Shown here: one piece after another, positions 1 through 11,315 of the stretch
How positions within the stretch are numbered: the stretch's first letter is position 1
Layout: each line of letters begins with the position of its first letter
Source of the DNA: Nemertoderma westbladi
Taxonomy: Eukaryota; Xenacoelomorpha; Nemertodermatida; Nemertodermatidae
NCBI GenBank assembly: GCA_032718475.1
Contig: JAUCBJ010000090.1
Coordinates: forward strand, 18,096-82,095
Length of the DNA stretch: 64,000 nucleotides
Reading direction: 5' to 3'
Translations under genes and position numbers: made by a program
The notes under the pieces: model-generated
The model's input: only the letters and a program-made list of their open reading frames with translations
Told to the model about the DNA's origin: nothing
Database searches by the model: none

Positions 1-165
1 CGTACTGGAACCAACGGCCAGCTATTGGACTCATTCGCGTACTGGAACCAACGGCCAGTTATTGAACTCATTCTGGAACCAACGGCCAGTTATTGAACTC
101 ATTCTGGAACCAACGGCCAGTTATTGAACTCATTCTGGAACCAACGGCCAGTTATTGAACTCATT
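1..165. repeat. Minisatellite, 31-37 bp unit, five copies
   Basis: Five head-to-tail copies of a unit beginning CTGGAACCAACGGCCAGTTA. The first two units are about 36 bp because they carry an extra CGCGTA; the last three have an exact 31-bp period (73-103, 104-134, 135-165). The array may extend left of the window. No coding potential. Confidence 0.95.
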
Positions 166-1590
166 CGCGTAAATATAATATATCAGTTGATGTTGTATAT
201 TGTTAACATTTCAAGTTGCCACGCCTTCTTTTTATGACAACAAGAATAAAGCTGGAATTATAAATAATTTAAATATAAAATAATTTACGTTGCTCCCATA
301 TTTGGTTTCCGCAATAAATTATAGTTAATTGGCCACGCGGATCTGTTAACTAATAAATAATATTGACAATTTTTTACCTGTTAGTTGTATTTCAAAGTTG
401 CAAAGTTGTTCTTTAAACAATTTCGCAAATTGTTAGGTTTAAATGATGCTTATAAAGGAATTTTTAGTTATTTAAATTTGGTTTTTATGGTTAATTATAT
501 TGTAAGTTATAGTGGAATACAAGTGGGGATATAAATAACACTGTAATCAACACTGATAGTGTTCTTCGTAAATGGCAAGGTGGCGAATAACAATTGAACC
601 ATGATTAAATATCACCGTAGCATGACCCCGAAATTGACATTCAGTTTTATAAATAGGTTGTTGAACAATAGCTACGTAATTTAAAATACCTGCTGTTTGA
701 TGAATTTTTCAAAGGATAATGTTGGAGTATCCCAGAGCGAAAATGACGGATACTTTTCCAAAGTAACTTAATAAATAGTTTATAGTAACCTTTTAATCTA
801 TTGTGACAGCGTGGGTGCCCCACACAAAGGTAATCAAATAGTAATCAGTAAGAAGGGAAGAGAGTAAGGATGGAGGGAGGGTCCCGCAAGGATTCCCACT
901 CAGTCGCCTAACATAACTACTGTATGCCCGGAAGCCTGCATTTACCATCCTATTGTCGCACAGTTTTTGCCTGTGGGTTTATGCAACACCAAAGTAAGAT
1001 ATCTCTAATTTACTTGTTTATTTTATTATATTTCATTCAATTCTATCTTTTTATAATACGAAAGGATTCTTTTAATAAAAAAAAATCTGAGAGAAAATGA
1101 AACCTGATAATTTTGGAATTAGTTTTCAGATGGCAGGCTTTCTCGCCCACACATGAGACCGGTGTAAAAGGTGTAAATGAATCCCCTTTTAGAATGACCC
1201 CCCAGTGATCTGGGGAGTCATTACAACCTAGGTTGAAATGACGTCAGAATGTTGAAGTGAATCCCTACAAGGATATCCATAGGTTAAATAGTGACCTGCA
1301 CTCTTAATAAGATGTGATTGTTCCTACGCTTTTTATAAGTAGTTTTATAGTAAAGGTCATGAGAAAGTGGAACGTTTGCATTTCTCATTCTGATACAGGC
1401 GCGGATCCACAATAGGGGCGCGTGGCGCCGCGCACAATATATTTTTTGAGAAAGAAAATAAAAAGAGTAAAATATATAAAAAAAATTATAAAAATACATC
1501 TTTTTAGATTTACTATTGATAGTTACGATAAAACATACAAGTACAAGGGCCGTCATCACTCGATAACCCCAAGCGGAATCCACATTCACA
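166..1590. other. Non-coding AT-rich spacer
   Basis: No convincing gene. Short open frames near 1284-1685 lie in low-complexity AT-rich sequence and resemble no family I know. A small hairpin sits at 1193-1222, with arms AATGACCCCCCA and TGGGGAGTCATT (11 of 12 pairs). A GC-rich patch around 1408-1436 is also palindromic. Confidence 0.6.
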
Positions 1591-1597
1591 ACTTTCA

Positions 1598-2304
1598 TCA
1601 CCATACCATCCCCAATATAAAATCGGTATATAAGTCGGTGTCTGTGACTGTAGTTGCCGGATATCTACTACTTCTGCGTTCTTGAAGTGTGAATCCCAGA
1701 TCTTCAACCATTGTGGCCGTCCTCATTGCGTAATCCAGTACAATTACAAATAGTAATGGTGCTAATGTGTCACCTTGCAGTACGCCAGCCAGGATTGAGA
1801 AAAACTCAGTTTCACCATCTGGTGAGAGTACCTGCGCTTCTGTGTCACAATATAACAATCCAATGCCAGCAACAATTACTTCTGGTATTCCATAAGCTCT
1901 TAGGATTTCAAGCATTTTACCTCTATGGATGGAGTCGAATGCCTTCTTGAAGTCCACAAGAGCCATGACTGCGGGGAGATTATTTGACTTAATTCCTTCA
2001 ATCAGTCTCCGTAGTTCAAGTATCTGAGCTATTGTTGATCTACTTGGTCGAAATCCGTTTTGGCTCTTACGCAGTAGTTTCTCTATGTGAGGCCTAATCC
2101 TATATAGAATCATTTTATTGTATATTTTGGCAGCTACCAAAAGCAGACAGATCCCACGATAGTTTGTTGGTATGCTGAGGTCTCCTTTCTTGGGGAGAGG
2201 CTTTAGTTGACCTTTAGTTCAAATTGGTGGTGGATTTTCCCCTTTTAACATCCGGTTGCAAACATTCAATAATGGTCTGTTTAGCACTTCGGTTTTCCAT
2301 ACCT
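1598..2304 (-). pseudogene. LINE reverse transcriptase, 3' half
   Basis: Non-LTR retrotransposon RT (RVT_1 family) read on the minus strand. Visible motifs are the fingers segment QNGFRPSRST, the first catalytic Asp region FKKAFDSI, and the LQGDTLAPLLF palm motif. The second catalytic box (FADD in relatives) has decayed to LYTDF just before the frame stops at 1598. Upstream, 2225-2304 continues the domain with one in-frame TGA where relatives have Trp. The reading continues without loss across element A into 15759-16618, so this is the downstream half of one LINE copy split by that insertion. Truncated at its 3' end; inactive. Confidence 0.85.
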
Positions 2305-2962
2305 TGTGACGGGATCCTCCGGGTTAGATTTGTACGCGTCACCGTTCTGCTGGGCAGTCGTGCTAGTTCGCTTTGGCAGAAGGCCGTTGGGGAAAACAAT
2401 AAGGGTTTCTGTTGTTTCTCAATATCGATAGTCCAAATGATAATAGCACAATCGGTCAATCGGAATGATACATATGTAATAGCAGAAAATACACAGATTA
2501 ATTGCTGATGTTAGTGGCGGTGACTGTCATAAACTATGACCGGTCTGCAACTGAGTAACGGAATCAACTGACCGGTAAATCAGTAATGTATGATAATATA
2601 TGATTAACACACACGAATATTGATTTTACCTGTTACTGTACTTGGCCCTCTGTACCCAGTGGATTCTCTCCTATCTCTAATAACGTGCTTCCCTCCCCGC
2701 TATTTTCTAATATACTAATTGTCACTTTGACACTCCCCGTGAGTGTTTCCCCCCACTGCTAGCCTCTACTTGCTGTATTCCTTCCGAGGTGGTTTGACCT
2801 CTCACCTCTCTCTGTGGATTTAGGGCATGTGTCCCCCCCCCCCCCCCAATGTTAGTTGTGAGGCGAGATTAATATTGGTAATCTCGTATCCCCAACTTAT
2901 TGGTAAAATGCCACTGGTCCCATTTTCTGGTGGGTAATGAAGTGGAATTGAATCCGCTTACA
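2305..2962 (-). repeat. Element A 3' LTR
   Basis: Direct repeat of 15091-15758. Contains a long C-run near 2830 and, close to the U3 end, a hairpin of the form CGAGATTA/TAATCTCG. Its ends (TGTAAGCG... and ...CCGTCACA) match those of the LTR of element B although the middle differs, so A and B are subfamilies of one lineage. Confidence 0.9.
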
Positions 2963-3494
2963 CTCCCCCATGCTATCTTCCCGGTGAGAAGATAGCCTCA
3001 ACCTTAAGTGCGCTTCAATTCCGCTGGAACCCAATCTAATATCGGGCGTGGGGTGGAGTTCTTTTCTCGGGGTTGGCTTTCCAGGCCGCCCCCCCTGGTT
3101 ATGTTATTACTACCCCTCCTTGGTGCAATCGCGAGCTATGTTGCACCAAGGTATCTGGTGTCTCTGTTTGAGATAATTGTGCTCTCTCTTCACACAATTT
3201 TCTAGATCCTCTCTCTAATCTCACTCTCGGACCCCCATGTCCCTTACTCTCTCTCTCACAGACCTCGTTGTCCCTTACTCTCTCTCTTACTGCTCGCTCC
3301 CCACACTTGAATTGCACTCCTCTCACTCCCACGCATGTCAACACCTCCTCTCCATACTTCCCCCGTTTCCATTTTCGTTTCCATTCTTCATGCACTTATT
3401 GGGTCCCACACATGTGTGCACCAATCGGTAATGATACAGATGTAATAGCAGAAAATACACAGATTAATTGCTGATGTTAGTGGCAGTGACGTCA
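2963..3494 (-). other. Element A 3' non-coding region with PPT and stem-loop
   Basis: Next to the LTR is a purine-rich tract (C-rich on the plus strand, 2963-2969) that should serve as the polypurine primer. It is followed by a perfect 9-bp stem-loop at 2972-2996 (arms GCTATCTTC and GAAGATAGC). The same hairpin occurs at the same place in element B. The stretch 3423-3490 is a third, partial copy of LTR sequence (compare 2455-2520) joined to the broken protease. The C/T-rich part around 3200-3400 has no convincing ORF. Confidence 0.7.
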
Positions 3495-3746
3495 TCACAC
3501 ATGATAACACGTAAGCGTCCATCCGAACGGCGTGAGAATCGCCGTCGGATCCCGCTGCTTATTCTCTCTGAATATGGTCCGTACTCTCTCGTGGGCCGTC
3601 GGACAATTCATTCCGACTATGATGGATACCTTCGAGACATCCACTTCCGGTATCGGCCTCGTCTGTAACCCTATCTCCTCGGCCACCCAATTCTCCACCA
3701 GCGTGAAGGCTGCTCCACTGTCGACCAGCATCAATGTCGTGATTGA
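3495..3746 (-). pseudogene. Element A truncated retropepsin (DUF1758/A17-like)
   Basis: Aspartic-protease part of a BEL/Pao polyprotein. The active-site motif VDSGAAFTLVE is visible (DSG in place of DTG), and the downstream flap and core segments end in TPFGWTL. Immediately after this the frame runs into LTR-derived sequence and stops, so the rest of Pol is missing. It is in the same frame as the preceding Gag, separated by one TGA at 3747-3749. Inactive as it stands. Confidence 0.8.
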
Positions 3747-5090
3747 TCAGTCGCCCTTTCCTGTTATCCTCACTGGTACTACCCCGAGTAGTACTGTCCT
3801 CTTTCTCCTTGCTCCCGTCGTGCTTGTAGCCATAGTTTGGCCTCCAGTCTCATCAGTCTCGTCGTATTCTATCGGTGTTTCTCTACACTCTCCGAATCTG
3901 TGTCCTTCTACCACGCATCGATGAGATAGTCCGTTTGTATCCGCATAGGCTACCCGATCTTGTTTAGGCAACGCCTGCCAATGCTTACAACTCATGGTCT
4001 TATGGGTTCCATCTCTATGCAATTGACATTTGTAACCTGGATTGTAGCGTTCCTTATATAGCCCTTCACATATCGCATGTAGGTTCATATCTACCAGTTT
4101 AGTGTTTTGGTTATTTGGACTCGGCCTACTGGGTGTGTTGGGATTATATTTGTTCGTGTTGTTATTTTGTTTCTGTTCCTGCCACGGTGTGGCCCTACTC
4201 CCAGCTATCTGTGGACTTGTAGCCCCCTGCATGGCCGCATGTGGTAGCGACTGTCTCACTCTCGGGAATGCATCTGCCGGATTATGTTCAGGTTTAGGCC
4301 TGTTGTATTCAGCTTTCAGCGCCTTCCCCAAACTATCCTCGCTGTAGACTGGGTCTGTAATCAAATCCTCCTCATAGTTAAGGAAGTTCGACATTTCCTC
4401 TAGCCCTGGCTCCGCACCTTTCTTCTCCCGGGTGGAGAAGGCGATCTTCCCCCACTTATTTCTTAGCCAGATCGGCAGTGCCTGCGCTATTGTGGTGATG
4501 TTATTCGATGCATTGAGTTCGTAAGGCGCATCCAAGGTCTTCAGCACAATCAGCGCCTTTTCGACCTTATTCGCGAAATTCCTGATGCTGACAGGGTTAT
4601 CTTGTAGGCCACCTGATGTTATTCCCCTCAAGGTTTGCTGGATGATCTTGGCAGGGTGTCCGTATTCCCTGTCTAGGGCCCGCCATGCAGTCATGAATCC
4701 ACCCTCGATACCTTGATACTGCCTTACGATATTTTACGCTGGGCCCCCTGTGTAAACTTGTAAATATTTTAGGCACTCCGCCTGCATCAGGTTCTTTGTC
4801 AATATTTCGTTACTGTATATGCGTCGGAATTGCAGATATTCTTCCAGCCTGCTTCCATCGAATTTGAACGGCTCCACTGGTGGCAGCTCGATCCTGGTCT
4901 TAAGTGCATCGATGAGTGTTGCCATTCCCATCGCCTGTACTTCTAGTGGGTTGGATGGATGCTGTACAGACTCCCATGTTGCTGGGTGCGGTTCGCCCGT
5001 CGGGCCTGTCGACCTCTTCTGCATTGGATATATCATTGGGGGTAACGGTCCCCTCCATATCTCTGTATCGCATGATTTATTTTGGTCCAA
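3747..5090 (-). pseudogene. Element A Gag C-terminal half: DUF1759 plus zinc-knuckle region
   Basis: One reading frame with a single TAA at 4734-4736. Upstream of that stop lies the DUF1759 start (PPVEPFKFDGSRLEEYLQF) and downstream the remainder (AWRALDREYGHPAKIIQQ to LPIWLRNKWGKIAF). This is the capsid-like domain typical of BEL/Pao elements. After a Pro/Asn/Gln-rich linker comes a Cys/His region (CQLHRDGTHKTMSCKHW, then HRCVVEGHRFGECRE), the usual BEL zinc-knuckle arrangement that binds genomic RNA. The frame differs from the Gag segment before it; the switch lies near a 15-C run at 5157-5171. Confidence 0.85.
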
Positions 5091-5608
5091 GGGGTTCGGG
5101 GTTTTTGTTCTCGGTTGAGTGTATTGCTGATATTGTAATAGGGGAATGTCACCCTGCCCCCCCCCCCCCCCTGCACCGGTGTTATATTTGGTAGTGGGGT
5201 TGATGTTACCATGTTAGGGCCCATACACCTATCGGCAATAGCTCCCCCCTCCCCTGGGTATATCTTATATCCCTGCATATTATAGTCATACTGGTGTGCA
5301 GGTACGGGTATAGGCCTATCCACTTCTTGCCTACCTACCGGTATATATGCTGCAACTTCCGGATCTAATCCTGATGTCCGCATTACCCTATCGCCTACAC
5401 TATCTCTTCCAGCATGGCCTATAGTATGTGCACTAAGGCTTACAGTATGTCCTGCAGTCTGCCTGTGTCCTTCCGGACCGAAGTTTAATCTTCTCGAATA
5501 TTCCAAGAAGTCCTCCCCGCAACTACCGTATTCTCGATCGGCAGCTTCGCCTCTCCGGGAAGTTTCTCTTCGATCCCCTCTCCTGTCCTCGTCCTCGCGC
5601 CGGTACAT
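5033..5608 (-). pseudogene. Element A Gag middle segment
   Basis: Hydrophilic 191-codon frame starting with an Arg/Glu/Asp-rich stretch, then QTAGHTVSLSAHTIGHAGR and a Tyr/Gly/Pro-rich tail. It is clearly homologous to 9780-10245 of element B. It encodes a Gly tract from a C-run (5157-5171 on plus), after which the frame that matches element B is the other one, leading into the DUF1759 segment. No known domain. Confidence 0.7.
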
Positions 5609-6661
5609 CCTGTACCCGTCTCCCGGTGTATGGTATATCTCACCAGGCTGCGTCTCTCCGGGGCGACGGCAAACTCCCGGAGTTCGACCTACTGACTCTC
5701 TAACTCCATCTCTACTGCCGACGGTTCACTGTCCATCCTTGCTCTCCGGTTGCTCGTAGCAACGCTTCTTCTATTCTCTTCACTTCTTCTCTCTTCAGTG
5801 TAGCGATCCCCTTCGTGAGATCTCGCTTCGACCTCCCGGATAAACTCCACTGTTCTTCTTCCATCCTCCGACTGGGCTCGACGTCCTGTCGCTTGCCCGC
5901 TCACGGCGCCAACCTCTCTCTCTCTACCCGGTTGGACGCTCCTGGGGATACTCGCAATCCTCCTACTATTCTCTGTCATCGGGTGCCGCGGTTCACCTAA
6001 CCCACCCTGCGCATTATCCGCCGACGCTTGTGGGACATTCTCTGCCCCCCCCCCCTTCCACCACTAATCTCTCTTGGTGGGGTGCCCGTAGCCCCCCTCC
6101 CCCCCCCCATTCGCCACCTCTTACTTCGCTACCTCTTACTTCACTTCTACGCCCCTCTCTAGTCGACGCACTATCTCCACTCCGGCTGGGTCTACTCACC
6201 CTCGCCTCTCCCTGTGCGACTGCGTGGCCTTGCAGGCTCCAGTTGGGTTGACTCACCCCCGCTACTCCCTGCGTTACTACGTGGCCTTGCAGGCTCCCAT
6301 TGGCTTGACTCACCCCCGCTACTCCCTGCGTAACTACGTGGCATTGCAGGCTCCCGTTGGCCGGCCCATCTGCCTCCCCTGTGTCCATATTAATTGCACC
6401 GTTATTCGTAACATTATTATCTAAGTTATTTAAATTATTTTGTTCAGAATTAGGGCTATTATTTGGAATATTTTGCACATTTAAATTAGAAATATTTGGA
6501 TTATTTTGCACATTTAAATTAGTATTATTTGGATTATTTTGCACATTTAAATTAGTATCATTGTTATTACCGGGTAAAATATTATTTCCTGCAACAAAAG
6601 TTTGATTAGAGTTGTCTACTACAGTACTATTAATATTAATCCCTTCTAATGTATTATTATT
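5609..6661 (-). pseudogene. Element A Gag low-complexity segment
   Basis: Two homologous frames (6014 to 6661, then 5689 to about 5990), separated by a frame change at Gly-coding C-runs near 6045 and 6090-6110. The first is rich in Asn, with repeats of NVQNNPN, followed by three copies of a roughly 20-residue repeat containing SLQGHVVTQGVAGVSQ, then Arg/Ser and Gly runs. The second is Arg/Glu-rich (TENSRRIASIPRSVQPG). Both match element B. The frame enters from 13669 across the B insertion. Probably disordered; function unknown. Confidence 0.7.
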
Positions 6662-6666
6662 ACCCC

Positions 6667-7267
6667 AGTTAGCGTATTCAATTCCGCTAGCCAGCCCCAT
6701 AAAGCGAGCTTTAAGCAATATTGGGAACACGAGGTTGATATCCAATATCAACCTCGTATCACCCCAATAAAGTGGGGACAAGAAAACCCCAGAGGACATA
6801 CGCACAACAGGGGTCAGGGGTTACACCCCTGAGAGAGAGAGGGAATAACAGGAGCAACGTGAAACACTCCAGGGAAGGTGAAGGGGCGACAATTAGGTTA
6901 TTAGCCAATAGGGGGGAAGCATCGACTGGGTAGAGCAATATGGCCAACCGTGCAATATATTACTGGTCCATGCATTATTTCATTCACTTGTAGTAAGGAC
7001 AGTTAGGACTAGTTAGGGCTAGTTAGGACAGTAGCGGAACTCTAGTTACCGTCTCCATCTACCGTCACCAGTACATATCATTTACCGGTACATTATATCA
7101 TACATCAAGCATCTGTGCTATTATCTTTACTATATTGTATTCCGAACCCATATACACTGATCAATCAATAACTCAGAACTACTCTTTATATCTTTTACAC
7201 ACGGCGGGGACGCGTAAGCTAGAAACCAAAACCGGATAAACCGGGATCCTCCGTAGATCCCGTCACA
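6667..7267 (+). repeat. Element B 5' LTR
   Basis: Matches 13080-13663, with a small duplication of a CTAGTTAGG-type unit near 6998-7020. Near the start is a perfect 13-bp inverted repeat with a 3-nt loop (6729-6757). Just after it, AATAAA lies in the loop of a CCCC/GGGG stem (6762-6777), a possible polyadenylation signal. It ends in CCCGTCACA. Confidence 0.9.
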
Positions 7268-7298
7268 GTAACTAGATCGACTACTGCCTGACTACGAG

Positions 7299-7948
7299 AT
7301 GAGCCGAATAGGAGAGACGACACCGCCGCGGACCCCGGATGGCGATCTAACGATCCGCGAGGCCGCGACACGACGGTATAGGCCCACGACACCGGACCCA
7401 TCGCAACGGGTGACCCGGTGATCCAACACGAGGGGAGCCGTCTACAACGAGAAGGGAGAGACGAGTCGAGAGAAGGGAGAGACGAGTCGAAAGAAGGGAG
7501 AGATGAGTCGGGAGGAGAGAGAGACGAGTCGACACACGACGGCGGTCGACGTGCCGATGTCGCCGGCCAGCCACAGGCCGAGGGCGATGGACGGCCCACC
7601 GGAACGGCGACGGTGGGGCCGCCGGTACGATGCCGGACACGGAGAGAAAGAGGGGATGTCGGCGACGAGGATGTCGGAGTTAGCGACCGGCTCCGACGGG
7701 CTTACAACGCCACGAGGGAACAGTTGAGGGAAGCTAAGGAGGGAGCAGAACTAGACGAGGTAAAGTTAGAAAAGCGGCTAGGTGAGTCGAACAGATATTT
7801 TGCTTACCTAGTGCGTTTTGGGCAGCAAGAACTAGCCAGCGAGAGAGCGAGAGGGGTTGCCAGCGAACTGATTGAACTATGGGAGTGTAGGGGTATGCAG
7901 CCTAGTATAGTGTACATAGGGCCATACTTAGTCGATGCCCGGGAATAA
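7299..7948 (+). pseudogene. Element B Gag N-terminus
   Basis: The ATG at 7299 lies 31 bases after the LTR. The first residues (MSRIGETTPPRTPDG) match the start of element A's Gag (MSDQESQDPEGERTPPRTP), which fixes the start. That frame meets TGA at about 7411 and the homologous sequence continues at 7418-7948 in another frame, with Glu/Ser/Arg repeats (REGRDES), then SDRLRRAYNATREQLREAKEG and GPYLVDARE. A further frameshift ends it at 7948, where A reads on. Degenerate. Confidence 0.75.
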
Positions 7949-8121
7949 AATTAGTGGGTTGGAGGAGACCGCAGGAGGGCGAATCCGAGGTTAGCCCCGA
8001 GGATTCGGTCTCGTCGGTCGGAGGAAGTTCTGGGAGTCGGGGGAAAGTTGGTGGGACGGAGGGGTGACGGGAGTCCGTCGCAACCGATAAGTCTGCTACA
8101 TCCTCCGAAAAAGAAAGAAGG

Positions 8122-9201
8122 GTGCGGGAGATAAATCTGACGTATAAATTAGAAATGGTGGCGACAGAGCAGAAAGAGTTAGAGAGGCGACTGAGGGAGG
8201 AAACCACATTGTTGGAGACAGAAAGAGAGTGGGCGAGGGAGTATAGAGAGAAAGCCGAGGAGTGTAGAGAGAGAGCCGAGGAGTGTAGAGAGCGGGAGAT
8301 GAGAGTAGAGAGCGAGCTGGCAAGGCAGTTTGAGATGATTGCGAGAGAGGCAGAGTTGGCTGAGCAGAGTATACGAGAGAGAGAGATAGAGGGTGAGTGC
8401 GTGCGGGATGATTTGCGTGCCCAGCTAGAGAGGCTTACACAATATCAAGCCAAACTGAATCAGCGCCGACTAGAACTGGCGCGGTTGGAACTATCAGAGA
8501 GTGAGACCCCACTTACAGACACCGGGCGAGAGAACCAGAACTGGTGTAGCCGTACGGGCGGGGGGTGTAGTAGTAGTACGTTAGGAAATGTTGGTATTAA
8601 TAGTACCGTAGTAGATAACCCTAATCCCTTTATTACAGGAAATATTTTATCCGGTAATTCAAATTCAAATAATAATATTAATTCAAATATTCAGAATAAT
8701 TCAAATAATTCGAATAATAATTTAAATTTTGAAAATAATAACAATTCTAATTTAAATAATTTAAATAATAATCCCGTTTCAAATTCTAATAATTCTAATA
8801 TTTTAATTGATTTTGGGGATTTAATTGATCCAACAGATAATATTGGGAATGGTGCTAAATGGTGCATTAATATGAGCGTGGCGGACGTGCATAGCCCGGC
8901 GAATGGCGGCCTGGTAGACCACGTAGTTAGTAGGCAGGGAGTAGCGGAGTTGAGCCAACCCGAGGTGGGCCTGGTAGGCCACGCAGTAGTAGAGAGAGAG
9001 GTGGGGGTGAATAGACCCAGCCGTAGTAGAGACAGTGCATCGACTAGAGAGGGGTGTAGAAGTGGAGTAAGAGATAGTGAAGTTAGATGTGGCGAGTGGG
9101 GGGGGGGGGGGGCTATGGGCGCCCCACCACAGAAGATTAGTGGCGAGAGAGGGGGGGGGGGGGAGAGAATGCCCCACAAGAGGGGTGTAGAAGTGTTGTA
9201 A
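8122..9201 (+). pseudogene. Element B Gag coiled coil and Asn-rich segment
   Basis: About residues 1-120 form a strongly charged heptad-like Glu/Arg/Lys region (LERRLREETTLLETERE and onward) that should be a coiled coil, probably for Gag oligomerisation. It is followed by a Ser/Asn-rich stretch with almost only AAT/TCA codons (about residues 155-230), and then VADVHSPANGG-type repeats and Gly runs. Homologous to 13669-14400 and 6014-6661 of element A on the other strand. The frame ends just after a 13-G run. Confidence 0.75.
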
Positions 9202-9425
9202 GAGGTAGCGAAGTTAGAAGTAACGGGTGGGGGGGGGGGGGCTACGGGCGCCCCACCACGAGAGATTAGTGGCGAGAGGGGGGAGGTAGAGAATGTCCGA
9301 CAAGAGGGACGCAGAAGTGTAGTAAGAGATAGTAAAGTTAGGAGTTGCAGGTGGTGGGGGCTACGGGCGCCCCACCACGAGAGATTAGTAGCGAGAAAGG
9401 GGGGGCAGAGAGTGCCCCGCAAGCG
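9045..9425 (+). repeat. Tandem repeat inside element B gag, about 125-bp unit
   Basis: Three imperfect units, each with GTGTAGAAGTG..., a G-run of varying length, and GGGCGCCCCACCAC followed by a GAGATTAGTGGCGAGA-type segment. Unit starts are near 9051, 9179 and 9301. G-runs of about 15, 13 and 12 lie at 9098, 9151 and 9228. Element A has only one unit at 6030-6110, so the array expanded in B. Confidence 0.8.
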
Positions 9426-10245
9426 TCGATGGACAATGCGCGGGCCGAACTAGGTAAACCGCAACACCCGACGACGGAGAATAGTAGGGGGATGGCGAGT
9501 ATCCCCAGGAGTGTCCAGCCAGACAGAGTAGAGTCAGATATTAGCGACGAGAGTGGGCGGAGCGACGAGACGCCGAGCCCAGTCAGAAGAGAAAAGAAGT
9601 GAAGATAAAAGAAGTGCCGTTGCTAGGAGCAACCGAAGTGCGAGGACGGATAGAGAGCCGTCGATAGTAGAGATGGAGTCAGGGAGACAGTGGGGTCGAA
9701 CTTCGGGAGATTGCCGTCGCCCTGGAGAAACGCACCGCACGCCAAGAGAGGGGTACAGGACGTACCGATACAAAGTCGAGAACAGGAGAGGGGATCGAAG
9801 AGAAGCTTCCCGACGGGATATAGCTGCCGATCGAGAGTGCGGTAGTCGCGGGGAGATTCGAGATTCGCGAAGATTAAACTTCGGTTCGAAAGGGCACATG
9901 CAGACTGCAGGACATACTGTAGGCCTTACTGCACATACTATTATAGGCCATGCTGGGAGAGGTAGAGTAGGCGATAGGGTAGCGCGAACGACGGGATTAA
10001 ACCCGGAAGCCGCGGAGTACATACCGGTAGGTAGGCAAGAAGTGGGTAGGCCTATATCGGTACGGCAGCATGACTATAATACACAGGGACATAACATATA
10101 TCCAGGGGAGGGGAGAGTTATTGCAGATAGATGTATGGGCCCCAATATATTAACATCAACCCCAGTACCAAACATACCGGTGGGGGGGGGGGGGGGGGAC
10201 AGGGTGACATTCCCCCATCACAATATCAACAATATACCCCAATAG
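9345..10245 (+). pseudogene. Element B Gag middle segment
   Basis: Two overlapping frames (to 9602 and 9553-10245) homologous to 5033-5990 of element A: SAPQASMDNARAELGKP, an Arg/Glu-rich region, then QTAGHTVGLTAHTIIGHAGR and a Tyr/Gly-rich tail. A 17-G run at 10182-10198 follows. Past it, the frame matching element A's zinc-knuckle Gag is the alternative one starting upstream at 10131. No named domain. Confidence 0.7.
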
Positions 10246-11315
10246 GAGCAAGAACATCGAACCCCTTGGACGAGAACAGGTCGTGCGGACAGTCGCTACC
10301 ACACGCGGCCATACAGGGGACTGCTAGTCCACAGTTAGCTGGTAGTAGGGCCACACCGTGGCAGGGACAGAAAGAAAATAACACCACAAATAAACACAAT
10401 CCCAACATACCCAGTAGGCCGAGTACAGACAACCAAAACACAAAATCGGTAGATATAAACCTACGCGCGATACGTGAAGGACTATACAGGAAACGCTATA
10501 ATCCAGGATTCGAATGTCAATTACATCGGGACGGAACCCATAAGACCAGGAGTTGTAAGCACTGGCAAGCGTTGCCCAAACAAGATCGTATAGCCTACAC
10601 AGACGCAAACGGACTATGTCATCGATGTGTGGTAGAAGGACACAGACCCGGAGAGTGTAGAGAAACAGCAGCTACAAGCACGACAGTGGCAAGAAAGAAG
10701 AGAAAAGTACTACCCGAGGAAGTAACAGTTAGAGAGTGGGCGGGGGAGAATGGATATCCCAGCAAGTATCGGTATGGAGATAGAGAGGAACGGACGGCAA
10801 GATGTCCGGAGGACAAACCGGAGGAGTGTCCGGTGGAGTGTCAGGAGGACAATAGTCCAGAGGAGTGTCCGGAAGAGACGCCGGTCCGGTTGAGAGGCAT
10901 ACCGACAAGGGGGAGGTCGAGTAAGAAGACAAGATGGAAAGGGAGAGGATGTGAGAGGATTAGACCAGGGGCAGAGAGGTCCGTGGGTGGACATAACAAA
11001 GGACTCAGGAAAGCAGGAAGCGTGTTGCATACGCACGCGGGACTGACAGAGTGCGAGGGGGCATTACATGGGCAGACGTCGTGTATACCGAAGGACGGAC
11101 GGGGGTCGTCGAGGCCTTTAATGCCAGCGCACATACTAAGGGGGAGGCCAGCAGAGGTAGTGTCTAAGAAAGTGTGGCGAAGAGTAAGAGGACGTATAGG
11201 AGGGCAGTGGGAGAGTGCCTACTGGAAGAAAGGGCACCTTAGAGTTTTAGTCGTCCAATGTTTTGGACTGAGGGGGGTGGGAATGAGGGCGAGACGCCCT
11301 TCCCACGCAAAATAA
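10131..11315 (+). pseudogene. Element B Gag zinc-knuckle segment, DUF1759 deleted
   Basis: After the G-run the protein reads NPLDENRSCGQSLPHAAIQG. In element A about 300 residues of DUF1759 separate NPLDQNKSC from RQSLPHAAMQG, so B carries a clean deletion of that domain. The Cys/His region is intact (CQLHRDGTHKTRSCKHW, HRCVVEGHRPGECRE). The frame then continues about 200 more residues, rich in Arg/Glu/Pro/Gly, with no protease motif, and ends at 11315. The element retains the putative RNA-binding part without the capsid part. Confidence 0.75.

Noticed and set aside
6759-6947. 62-codon minus-strand frame, repeated at 13172-13360
   Set aside because: It lies antisense in both LTR copies of element B and is duplicated only because the LTRs are; no protein family.
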